57,183 nt of DNA from Pricia antarctica (lineage in GTDB: Bacteria; Bacteroidota; Bacteroidia; Flavobacteriales; Flavobacteriaceae). Positions 36,288 through 44,115 of this stretch are shown here, piece by piece. The DNA is taken from the NCBI GenBank assembly GCA_011050085.1, contig DRGL01000002.1, positions 1 through 57,183 on the forward strand. Reading direction: 5' to 3'. How positions within the stretch are numbered: the stretch's first letter is position 1; each line of letters opens with the position of its first letter. The notes under the pieces were generated by a model. The model was given only the letters and a program-made list of their open reading frames with translations, had not been told where the DNA came from and made no database searches. The position numbers and the translations under genes were made by a program.

Positions 36288-36944
36288 TTGGAAAATAGCA
36301 TAACCATAGCGATTTATTTACATGCCTTTCTAGGCGGTATCGGCCTTTTAACCGGTATCGGCAATATGGTTCTCAAAAAAGGTAGTAGGCTTCACGTGCG
36401 TATCGGCAAGGTATTCGCAGTTTCAATAATTGCTAGTTGCCTTATAATTTTACCAATTGCATGTATGCCAAATCACGAGAGCTTATTTCTTTTTCTGATT
36501 TCGTTATTTACTATTTATCTTGTTTTAATTGGAAGGAGGGCGCTTACCTTTAAATCCCGTCTGAAGGTAAAGGCTGAGCCCATGGATTTCATTATAACCA
36601 TACTTATGGTCATTTTTTCTGTGGGTATGTTTCTATACGGTACTTACGGATTTTTCGCTCCAGTTTCCGATAACCTTCTTTATTTCATTTTTGGTGGTCT
36701 GGGTCTTTTTTTAAGTATCAAAAATTTCATTTTTTACAGAAATTTTAAGGATGTAAAGTCCTCTTGGTTGACAACACATTTGACCCACATGATTGCAGCC
36801 CTTATTGCATCCATTACGGCATTTATTGTAGCGGGACTGAAACTTTGGACTGTCTCCGCCTGGGTACTGCCTTCAGTGATCGGAACGCTGCTTATTATCT
36901 ACTGGCGCTTAAAGGTGAAAGGCAAATTAAGTAAAACCAGATAG
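36288..36944 (+). CDS. DUF2306-like polytopic membrane protein
   Basis: 218 residues from a TTG start at 36288; no ATG occurs before the first membrane helix is well under way. About seven hydrophobic segments are visible, with a conserved-looking LHAFLGGIGLLTGIGN at the N-terminus, a histidine in RLHVRIGKVF, and HLTHMIAALIASITAF later. The arrangement of helices and histidines resembles DUF2306-type proteins. The function is unknown. It is transcribed alone. Confidence 0.68.
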   Translation: MENSITIAIYLHAFLGGIGLLTGIGNMVLKKGSRLHVRIGKVFAVSIIASCLIILPIACMPNHESLFLFLISLFTIYLVLIGRRALTFKSRLKVKAEPMDFIITILMVIFSVGMFLYGTYGFFAPVSDNLLYFIFGGLGLFLSIKNFIFYRNFKDVKSSWLTTHLTHMIAALIASITAFIVAGLKLWTVSAWVLPSVIGTLLIIYWRLKVKGKLSKTR

Positions 36945-37043
36945 CCATTTTACACTGCCTACAAACAACCTATTTCCATTAAGGGCCAATAGAACGTAAT
37001 GGGCAGACATCTAATTTTGTTGTCAATTGTTTTCCAGAATCCT

Positions 37044-37051
37044 TATTTTTG
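37044..37051 (+). promoter_or_regulatory. -7 box for the Lon-substrate-binding-domain gene
   Basis: TATTTTTG matches TAnnTTTG, 17 nt before the ATG. TTTG at 37016-37019 lies 24 nt upstream. Confidence 0.5.
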
Positions 37052-37068
37052 AAAAAATTTAATTTGCC

Positions 37069-37707
37069 ATGAAATTACCTATGTTTCCTTTACAATCCAT
37101 ATTCTTTCCAGGTGAGACCGTTCCCCTACATATCTTCGAGGAACGTTATAAGCAGTTGATTCTTGATTGCAGAAGGGAAGCGATAACCTTTGGTATTCCC
37201 GTTTACATAAATGACAGCGTTTCTTTTGGCACTGAGGTGCAACTGGTCGAGGTTGTGAACAGTTATGATAACGGGGAAATGGATGTTACTTGCGTAGCGC
37301 GCCAAGTTTTTCGGATTATAAGTTTCGATAACGAAATGGAAGGTAAACTGTATTCGGGTGGTGAAGTCGAGTTTTTGGATAACATAAACGATACGGATAA
37401 GGCTGTGAAAAGTGAGGTACTCGATAATTTGCACCGGCTTTACGTGCTAATGGATGTACCTTTTACACCACTCCCCGTCGAAAAGTTCAATAGCTATGTT
37501 TTGATACATAAAATGGGCCTCTCTTTTGAGCAAGAGTATAAATTGCTTCAATTACGTAAAGAAAGTGAGCGTTTAGATTTTATAAAATCACATCTGTTGA
37601 CTACAATCTCAGTGTTGCAGGAAGTTGACCGCACTAAAAAAACAATCGAGATGAACGGCGATTTCAGAAATTTCGACCCCCTCGATTTTAAGGATTTCAA
37701 GGTCTAA
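37069..37707 (+). CDS. Stand-alone LON substrate-binding domain protein
   Basis: 212 residues. The N-terminal region LPMFPLQSIFFPGETVPLHIFEERY is the diagnostic start of the Lon N-terminal (PUA-like) domain, followed by FGIPVYIND and a helical C-terminal part. There is no AAA+ or protease domain, so it is not a protease; such free-standing domains are widespread in bacteria and their role is unsettled. It ends 115 bp before sucC and has its own promoter. Confidence 0.88.
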   Translation: MKLPMFPLQSIFFPGETVPLHIFEERYKQLILDCRREAITFGIPVYINDSVSFGTEVQLVEVVNSYDNGEMDVTCVARQVFRIISFDNEMEGKLYSGGEVEFLDNINDTDKAVKSEVLDNLHRLYVLMDVPFTPLPVEKFNSYVLIHKMGLSFEQEYKLLQLRKESERLDFIKSHLLTTISVLQEVDRTKKTIEMNGDFRNFDPLDFKDFKV

Positions 37708-37787
37708 GAGGTAGGTAATGTCAGCCTTGTGAGGATTTAGACAAGACTTTTTACCGTTGCCACAATAGCCACTGTAACTAATTTCCC

Positions 37788-37795
37788 TATTTTTG
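37788..37795 (+). promoter_or_regulatory. -7 box for sucC
   Basis: TATTTTTG matches TAnnTTTG, 27 nt before the sucC ATG. No TTG is found at the usual -33 distance. Confidence 0.42.
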
Positions 37796-37822
37796 TAACT
37801 GAACCTAAATACACCTAATTAT

Positions 37823-39016
37823 ATGGATCTTCACGAATACCAAGGAAAAGAAATATTGGATAGCTTCGGCGTGCGCATTCAGCGTGGCATCGTTGCACAT
37901 AACGCAAAAGAAGCCGTAGAAGCGGCCAAGCAGCTGACTGCAGAGACAGGTACGGGCTGGCACGTTATTAAGGCTCAAGTGCATGCCGGCGGTCGCGGAA
38001 AAGGTGGAGGGGTCAAATTGGCCAAAAATTTAAAGGAAGTCGAGCAAATTGCAGGTGAAATTATCGGAATGAATCTCGTCACCCCGCAAACATCCGCAGC
38101 AGGTAAGAAGGTGCATCAAGTACTGGTTACCGAGGATGTATATTATCCTGGGGATAGCGAAACCAGTGAATTCTACATGTCCGTACTTTTAAATAGGGCT
38201 ACCGGACGAAATATGGTTATGTATTCTACTGAAGGTGGTATGGACATTGAGGAAGTGGCCGATAAAACGCCACACTTAATTTATACAGAAGAAATCGATC
38301 CTTCCATGGGGCTTATGCCATTTCAAGCGCGAAAGATTGCCTTTAATTTAGGATTATCGGGCACTGCATTTAAGGAGATGACCAAATTTGTGATGGCCTT
38401 ATACAAAGCCTATTCAGAAAGTGATGCGAGTATGTTTGAAATAAATCCGGTGTTGAAAACTTCGGATGATAAGATTATGGCAGTAGATGCTAAAGTATCC
38501 ATCGACGATAATGCCCTTTTCCGAAGAAAAAAATACGCAGAAATGCGTGACTTAAGGGAAGAGAATCCCATTGAAGTAGAAGCGCGGGCCGTCGGACTTA
38601 ACTATGTTGATCTTGATGGTAATGTTGGCTGCATGGTTAACGGAGCCGGGTTGGCCATGGCTACGATGGATTTGATTAAAATGGCTGGTGGTGAACCGGC
38701 TAACTTTTTAGATGTAGGTGGTACCGCTGATGCAAAAAGGGTTGAGGAAGCTTTTCGTATTATCTTGAAAGACGATGGCGTTAAAGCTATATTGATTAAT
38801 ATTTTCGGGGGTATCGTGCGTTGTGATCGTGTTGCGCAAGGTGTAGTAGATGCCTATAAAAATATGGGCGACGCTATGAAAGTGCCGATTATTGTTCGGT
38901 TGCAGGGAACAAATGCAGAACTCGCAAAAGAAATTATCGATAACTCAGGTCTTGCAGTACAATCTGCGGTGCAATTTAAGGAGGCTGCGGACAAGGTGAA
39001 AGCAGTGTTGAGCTAA
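37823..39016 (+). CDS. sucC: Succinate-CoA ligase (ADP-forming), beta subunit
   Basis: 397 residues. MDLHEYQGKEILDSFGV is the typical start. The ATP-grasp region shows VIKAQVHAGGRGKGGGVKLA, the nucleotide-binding part ends before FEINPVLKT, and the CoA-ligase domain contains LDVGGTADAKRVEEAF and NIFGGIVRCDRVAQG. It forms the TCA-cycle enzyme with SucD, whose gene is not adjacent; a terminator directly after sucC shows it is transcribed without it. Confidence 0.96.
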   Translation: MDLHEYQGKEILDSFGVRIQRGIVAHNAKEAVEAAKQLTAETGTGWHVIKAQVHAGGRGKGGGVKLAKNLKEVEQIAGEIIGMNLVTPQTSAAGKKVHQVLVTEDVYYPGDSETSEFYMSVLLNRATGRNMVMYSTEGGMDIEEVADKTPHLIYTEEIDPSMGLMPFQARKIAFNLGLSGTAFKEMTKFVMALYKAYSESDASMFEINPVLKTSDDKIMAVDAKVSIDDNALFRRKKYAEMRDLREENPIEVEARAVGLNYVDLDGNVGCMVNGAGLAMATMDLIKMAGGEPANFLDVGGTADAKRVEEAFRIILKDDGVKAILINIFGGIVRCDRVAQGVVDAYKNMGDAMKVPIIVRLQGTNAELAKEIIDNSGLAVQSAVQFKEAADKVKAVLS

Positions 39017-39330
39017 TTCTTTCAAAAAAGACTTATAAGGGATGTTCCAACTAGGGGCATCCCTTTTTTATGGATTGTATTGAAAAGAAAGTTCTATTAA
39101 CAATTGATTAAAAATTTAATTTGGATGAAGATTGAAAATTCAATCGTGCAATTAGCTTACAAGGCTATTAAAAATTTATAAAACCTGAGGATTCGTTAGC
39201 TTTGCAGGTCATTTTTTGATATTCTCATTTTAAGTTGTTAAATATTATTAAATACATAATTGAGGATTGAAATATTATCATATCTTTAATTTATAATTTA
39301 ATAATATTCAAACCATAAGTCCGAATTGAT
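39017..39330. other. Intergenic region between sucC and a small secreted protein
   Basis: Apart from the sucC terminator it holds TAGCTTTG at 39197-39204, a possible -7 box about 126 nt before the next ATG, and TATCTTTA closer to that ATG. Neither has a clear -33 partner. Confidence 0.35.
39037..39069 (+). terminator. Intrinsic terminator after sucC
   Basis: AAGGGATG (39037-39044) pairs with CATCCCTT (39058-39065), followed by a T run. Confidence 0.8.
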
Positions 39331-39672
39331 ATGAAAAAAATACTGATTTTAGCGATAGCAATGGCGACCTTCAGCATAGGAATGGCATCCGAAGGCAGAA
39401 TTGACCGTCACGAACCGAATGCTTCAAAACTTATTGCTACCCAAATTTATTCTATGTTAGGGGAGTTCACTATACCAAATGACATTCGTGGTTCGAAAGC
39501 CGAGGTGCGAATTGCAATAGATAATGGTAACTATATACGTGTATTATCGGTTGAAACTGAAAATGAGAAATTGGCAGAATTTATCCGAAGCAGCTTAGAT
39601 TTTGAAAAATTGAATAAAGGAAATTTTGAAAAAGGTGTGGTCTACCGCTTGCCAATAGAGGTCAAGAAATAA
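39331..39672 (+). CDS. Small secreted protein, TonB C-terminal-like fold (copy 1)
   Basis: 113 residues with a signal peptide cut near GMASE (residue 20). The mature part reads as a short beta-helix-beta-strand unit: AEVRIAIDNGNYIRVLSVET, then a helix EKLAEFIRSSLDFEKLN, then GVVYRLPIEVKK. This layout is like a TonB C-terminal domain without the transmembrane and proline parts. It is a clear paralogue of the protein at 48285-48620, sharing the V-L-S-V-x-T-E-N and A-E-F-I/V motifs and the G-x-x-Y-x-x-P ending. The function is unknown; the export signal and TonB-like fold suggest periplasmic protein contacts. Confidence 0.75.
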   Translation: MKKILILAIAMATFSIGMASEGRIDRHEPNASKLIATQIYSMLGEFTIPNDIRGSKAEVRIAIDNGNYIRVLSVETENEKLAEFIRSSLDFEKLNKGNFEKGVVYRLPIEVKK

Positions 39673-39695
39673 GATGTTTTAAGAGAATTAGCAAT

Positions 39696-39728
39696 AAGCT
39701 TCCATATGTAAATGTGGGAGCTTTTTTT
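39696..39728 (+). terminator. Intrinsic terminator after the small secreted protein gene
   Basis: AAGCTTCCATAT (39696-39707) pairs with ATGTGGGAGCTT (39712-39723) with two G-U pairs, followed by eight Ts. Confidence 0.8.
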
Positions 39729-39894
39729 TATTTAAAAATGATTCCGAGGAAACTTTTGATAGAGATTGTACTATTATATTTGGTAAAGATTTGACTTCTA
39801 AGTTTAGCTTTTCGTGACTCTCCTCTCCTATTTGCGTTTTTGAACTCAAGACAATTCGCAACGAGTTTAAAGTTAAAATCGCTCTGTTACATTA

Positions 39895-40983
39895 TTACGA
39901 CCAACTAAAAGCCTCAATGATTTCATTGTATATGACTTCCCCCTGAACAATATTAAGTCCTTTACGAAGCGAGTCATCAATATTTGTAGCTTCTTTCCAA
40001 CCCAAATTCGCAAGTTTTAGAATGTAGGGTAAGGTTACATTGGTTAACGCCATGGTTGAGGTATAAGGCACCGCACCCGGCATGTTAGCCACTGAATAAT
40101 GTACGATATCATCAATAATATATACCGGATCTTCATGGGTCGTGGGTCTTGTGGTTTCAACGCATCCACCTTGGTCTACGGCAACGTCTACGATTACCGT
40201 ACCAGGGCGCATCTCTTTCAGCATGTCCCTTGTAATCAGGTTTGGCGCTTTCGCACCTTTCAGTAATACCCCGCCGATAATTAAATCATGGGTCTTGATA
40301 TGCTTTCTAATGTTGAATTCGTTTGAAAATTCGGTTACCACGTGCGGAGGCATCACGTCGTTTACATAGCGCAGACGTTTCAAGTTGATGTCCATAATAG
40401 TGACATGGGCGCCAAGACCTGCCGCCATTTTTGCCGCTTGTATCCCCACAATCCCAGCACCTAAGACCAAAACTTTACCTGGCGCAACCCCTGGCACACC
40501 ACCTAAGAGCACACCTCGGCCTTTGACCGGTTTCTCCAGATACTTAGCACCTTGTTGAATGGCCATTCTACCGGCTACTTCTGACATGGGCGTCAATAGG
40601 GGCAGGGTGCCCTCTTCATCTTCAACGGTTTCGTAGGCAATGCAGATTGAATTACTGGCTATCATGGCCTTGGTAAGCGGCTCACTCGAAGCAAAATGAA
40701 AATAGGTAAAAACGATTTGACCCTCCCGAACAAGATTATATTCCCGCTCAATCGGTTCCTTTACTTTCACAATCATTTCGCTGACCGCATACACCTCTTC
40801 CAACGTATTTAGAATTTGTGCGCCGACCCCTTCATAGTCGGTATCGAAAAACCCACTGCCTTCACCGGCACGGGATTGCACATAGACGGAATGACCTTTT
40901 TTTACGAGCTCGAATACGCCGCCAGGTGTCATGCCTACGCGGCTTTCATTATTCTTTATTTCGGATGGAACGCCAATCTTCAT
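39895..40983 (-). CDS. ald: Alanine dehydrogenase
   Basis: 362 residues. The N-terminal domain shows MKIGVPSEIKNNESRVGMTP, the substrate lysine in VKVKEP and the catalytic histidine in FTYFHFA. The NAD-binding Rossmann motif is VLGAGIVGIQAAKMA (about 173-187), and YSVANMPGAVPYTST is the conserved C-terminal signature. It interconverts L-alanine with pyruvate and ammonia in the cytosol. It sits downstream of an AEC permease gene (78-bp gap) and the TonB-receptor/aminotransferase cluster on the same strand, consistent with amino-acid breakdown as the local theme. Confidence 0.94.
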   Translation of the reverse strand: MKIGVPSEIKNNESRVGMTPGGVFELVKKGHSVYVQSRAGEGSGFFDTDYEGVGAQILNTLEEVYAVSEMIVKVKEPIEREYNLVREGQIVFTYFHFASSEPLTKAMIASNSICIAYETVEDEEGTLPLLTPMSEVAGRMAIQQGAKYLEKPVKGRGVLLGGVPGVAPGKVLVLGAGIVGIQAAKMAAGLGAHVTIMDINLKRLRYVNDVMPPHVVTEFSNEFNIRKHIKTHDLIIGGVLLKGAKAPNLITRDMLKEMRPGTVIVDVAVDQGGCVETTRPTTHEDPVYIIDDIVHYSVANMPGAVPYTSTMALTNVTLPYILKLANLGWKEATNIDDSLRKGLNIVQGEVIYNEIIEAFSWS

Positions 40984-41061
40984 GTGTAGGAAATTTTAGG
41001 GGCAAAAATGAGAAAATTCTACCGAGATTGCTGCTCACGGACGTTAATTGTATATGAACCT

Positions 41062-42213
41062 TTATTTGTCTTCAGAAGATTGGGATTGAGGGTTTAGGCT
41101 AGCGTAGGTGCTATACTGTCCTGCTGGTTCCGATTGCGTGCGCCCTTTCCAAGCCTTTATGGCATCCGGTACGAAAGAGAATCCAACGAATGCGCCTCCA
41201 AAGGCCAATAATACCATGGGGTCTATGAAAAACTGGTCGAAAGAAAAAATCCCTATGATAAGAACCGTCGAAAAGGGCATGGAGCATGCCAGAACATTGA
41301 CCGCAAAATCTATGTCGAACGTCGGTTTGGTCTGTTCGTCGGTCTCTTCCAAGGTGCTGATGGCACTCATATGGGCAAAAGGCCAAAAACTACAGGCACT
41401 TTGCGGAAAGACCACTAGCAGCAGAATAAGAGCAGGGCTTAATGCCGGAAATAGGAAAACAAAAATTGCGGAAAGTACAAAAGTTATGCCGGCGCGTCGG
41501 GCCAACAATGAAAGAATAATACCAAATTCACCGCCCTTTATCCGTACCGCCATCCCGATAAACAATAATATCAAGGGGGTCATAATCATTTTAAGCTCTC
41601 CTATAGTGTGCTGAAGGAAAACAGGAAGCGATTCTAAATTAAGGCCAAAGCCTAAGAGTACCAATCCGACAATGATTACCATATTGATAGGTTCATTTAA
41701 CAGTGCCAAACCAAGGTCGCGAAGCTTACTCTTCGAGGAGGTCTTGATTGCTTTCAGCGAGCGTAAATGATACCAGTGCATGGCCAGCATATACAGCATT
41801 ATCAATACGAAAATTTTGTTACCTACATCGGCTAAGGCCGCTAGGGCCAAGGAGTCGTCACCGAGATAGACTACAATGAACGGAAAGCACGACAACCCTG
41901 GGGCCAATGATGGAAGCAACATCATCAGTGAACGCTTTTTAGCACCATCTTCTTTCGGAAGTGACCCTGAAAGCAAATATTTAGTGGAAAAAAACATGAC
42001 TAGATTGAATGCAAGTGCCAATAAGGGAAATATCAGCAAAGAACTTTCTAGTTTTATTTTAAGAAGGGCAACAAATATAACTGCTGGCAGTGCCACGCAG
42101 AGAATTATAGTTTTGATGCCTTTTAAATCTTGTTTTGCTATCTTCTTTTGAAGAAGAAGCCCAAGGCCGATAACCAAAACAAGTTCTAGGGTATTTTGAA
42201 GGGCAAAGTTCAT
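41062..42213 (-). CDS. AEC (auxin efflux carrier)-type permease
   Basis: 383 residues with about ten hydrophobic segments. The symmetric halves typical of the AEC/Mem_trans family are visible: KTIILCVALPAVIFVALLKI in the first half, and MTPLILLFIGMAVRIKGGEFG, VLSAIFVFLFPALSP and VFPQSACSFWPFAHMSA in the second. Members of the wider family export or import organic acids and other small metabolites. The neighbours, alanine dehydrogenase and an exported aminotransferase, suggest an amino or keto acid as substrate (inference). It has a polar C-terminal tail rich in Ser, Gln and Ala. Confidence 0.78.
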   Translation of the reverse strand: MNFALQNTLELVLVIGLGLLLQKKIAKQDLKGIKTIILCVALPAVIFVALLKIKLESSLLIFPLLALAFNLVMFFSTKYLLSGSLPKEDGAKKRSLMMLLPSLAPGLSCFPFIVVYLGDDSLALAALADVGNKIFVLIMLYMLAMHWYHLRSLKAIKTSSKSKLRDLGLALLNEPINMVIIVGLVLLGFGLNLESLPVFLQHTIGELKMIMTPLILLFIGMAVRIKGGEFGIILSLLARRAGITFVLSAIFVFLFPALSPALILLLVVFPQSACSFWPFAHMSAISTLEETDEQTKPTFDIDFAVNVLACSMPFSTVLIIGIFSFDQFFIDPMVLLAFGGAFVGFSFVPDAIKAWKGRTQSEPAGQYSTYASLNPQSQSSEDK

Positions 42214-42339
42214 GTCATTTTCAAATTTGAAGGTTTCTAGATAGTGTTCAGTATAAACAGAAGTAACCCATCAAAACCGGATTCGTTGCAAAGCGAGGCA
42301 AATCGTTCGCAACGTTCCGGCTTCTCGGGCTAACTCAAC

Positions 42340-43527
42340 TTAAACCAATACTTTCTGAAGGGCGGTGGCGAAAATTTTCATCTCGTCCATCGTACCCATA
42401 CTGACACGACACCAATTTTTGTCCATGATATCAAAGGCTCGGACACCGACTTGCTGTGCGGTCATTTTTTCTAGGAAAGCTTGCCCTTCCATTTCAATCG
42501 GAAATAGGATAAAACTTGTAGAGGAGGGTACGTACTCATAGCCCATATCATCTAGCGTTTTATAAACAAATTCCCTACATTCAGCATTCAATTTTCTTGA
42601 TTTATCCTGAAATTCGATATCGTCCATACTAGCGGATGCTGCAAATATCGAAGGATAGGTTATACCCATTCCACCACGGGTCACTTCTTGAATTTTATCG
42701 AGAGTAGCTTCTTGTGCAACGATGTAGCCTACCCGAAGGCCCGCCATACCATGTATTTTCGAAAAGGTTCTCGCAATTATGACGTCTTTGCCCTCGTTGA
42801 CCAACGACACCATACTTTTCTTGGCGCCATCCTCTAAAAAGCCCATGTACGCCTCATCAATGAAAACGGGTACTTTTTCAGAGACCCGCGAGCAGAAATC
42901 GACCAGTTCGGCATGATTGGTCATACTGCCGGTAGGGTTGTTCGGATTGCAGATGTAGACGAGTTTCGTATCTGCATCAATAGCCGCTTCCATGGCTTTA
43001 AGGTCATGTGACCAATCTTCTTTCAAAGGAATTGGTTTCCAAGTGGCCCCGACGGATTCGGCTACTTTTATTAAAGACATATAGGCAGGATCTGCTGATA
43101 CAACATTACCGCCATTAGCGAACATTACCATAGCTGTCTTTTCCAGTAAATCGGAAGAACCGGGTCCCATCATAACATTTTTGGCATCCACGTTCTCAAG
43201 AACCGCTATTTTATCCATTAAATCAAAAAGCTCCCGCCATGCATATCTGTTACCCAAATGAGCCGACTTTTGAAAAGCTTCGATAGCTTTTGCTGAAGGT
43301 CCGTACGGATTTTCGTTGGCATTCAATTTCGCCAGTAGTTTGGTTTCGTCTGGAAATATACTGGCGTTATATTCCTTAAAAAACGGACTATAAAGCGTTC
43401 TTCCTTGAGCGTCGAATTTCAATTTGGCCCTTGGTGTTTCCCCAAAGCTAAACTGAGGCATAATCATTGCTCCTGCGGCGGTCAAAGCTCCTCGCTTCAA
43501 CCAGGTCCTTCTGTTTAATGTGTTCAT
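42340..43527 (-). CDS. Tat-exported PLP aminotransferase, HisC-like class I/II
   Basis: 395 residues. The first ~30 are a twin-arginine signal (NRRTWLKRGALTAAGAMIMP, predicted cut near FSFG). A complete fold type I aminotransferase follows: LNANENPYGPS at the start, PGSSDLLEKTAMVMF for the phosphate cup, VYICNPNNPTGS, FIDEAYMGF with the PLP aspartate, and TFSKIHGMAGLRVGY with the PLP lysine. Sequence type is HisC-like, but the export signal argues against a role in cytosolic histidine synthesis. Tat export fits a cofactor-loaded enzyme. The gene is 46 bp after a lipoprotein gene that follows a TonB receptor, so the three likely form one transcript. Confidence 0.85.
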   Translation of the reverse strand: MNTLNRRTWLKRGALTAAGAMIMPQFSFGETPRAKLKFDAQGRTLYSPFFKEYNASIFPDETKLLAKLNANENPYGPSAKAIEAFQKSAHLGNRYAWRELFDLMDKIAVLENVDAKNVMMGPGSSDLLEKTAMVMFANGGNVVSADPAYMSLIKVAESVGATWKPIPLKEDWSHDLKAMEAAIDADTKLVYICNPNNPTGSMTNHAELVDFCSRVSEKVPVFIDEAYMGFLEDGAKKSMVSLVNEGKDVIIARTFSKIHGMAGLRVGYIVAQEATLDKIQEVTRGGMGITYPSIFAASASMDDIEFQDKSRKLNAECREFVYKTLDDMGYEYVPSSTSFILFPIEMEGQAFLEKMTAQQVGVRAFDIMDKNWCRVSMGTMDEMKIFATALQKVLV

Positions 43528-43573
43528 AATGGTTTATGGATTTAAGTTAAAAGTTCTAATCTGTTTAATGTGC

Positions 43574-44083
43574 TTAATCAGTTGTAATTGGCATGGCATT
43601 AATCCCAATATCACCAGAAGCGACTATCGTATTGTCATCCGCGCTTAAAAAAATGCTCACGTTAGCATCCAAGGATGCTGATTCCCCTTCCAGAGAATCG
43701 TAAAAGGCGGTATCGGTAATCACGAAAAATTTGCTACTTGAAAATTCTCCCGTATTCCCATCTATATCATCCAGCGCTAATAGGGTAGCCGTAGCAGTAC
43801 CTGCAGGACCCTCTAAAACCAAAGCAGGGTGCATTAGATTGTCTACCGTATTATAGAGGGAAATCTGAACCAATGTTTGTTCTAGGGTAGTTTTATAAAA
43901 AACAACTCTTCCATAAACATTGGACCCGGTTGGGTCGGTAGATGCTATATCATAGGCTACGAATTCATTTAAGGTGCCACCGCCATCGGCTGTTGTAAGA
44001 ATAGGATCCAATCTTTCTTGTTCGCAGCTAAACATTATGAATGCAACTGCTAGTAGAAGGATGCTTTGTATATATTTTTTCAT
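43574..44083 (-). CDS. Lipoprotein, possibly CHRD-like
   Basis: I start at MKKYIQSILLL (ATG ending at 44083, 169 residues), giving a lipoprotein signal with lipobox FIMFSC and mature N-terminal CEQERLDP. The domain that follows (VYGRVVFYKTTLEQTLVQI, LMHPALVLEGPAGTATA, IVASGDIGINAMP) looks like a beta-sandwich with some resemblance to CHRD domains; this is tentative. It is placed 32 bp after the TonB receptor and 46 bp before the Tat aminotransferase gene. That arrangement resembles a receptor with its surface or periplasmic lipoprotein. Confidence 0.7.
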   Translation of the reverse strand: MKKYIQSILLLAVAFIMFSCEQERLDPILTTADGGGTLNEFVAYDIASTDPTGSNVYGRVVFYKTTLEQTLVQISLYNTVDNLMHPALVLEGPAGTATATLLALDDIDGNTGEFSSSKFFVITDTAFYDSLEGESASLDANVSIFLSADDNTIVASGDIGINAMPITTD

Positions 44084-44115
44084 ATTATTTTCGTATTTGA
44101 GGTTCATCGGATGAA

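Noticed and set aside
37707-37760. Hairpin after the Lon-substrate-binding-domain gene (CTTGT / ACAAG)
   Set aside because: The stem is only 5 bp and the T run is short; not a convincing terminator.
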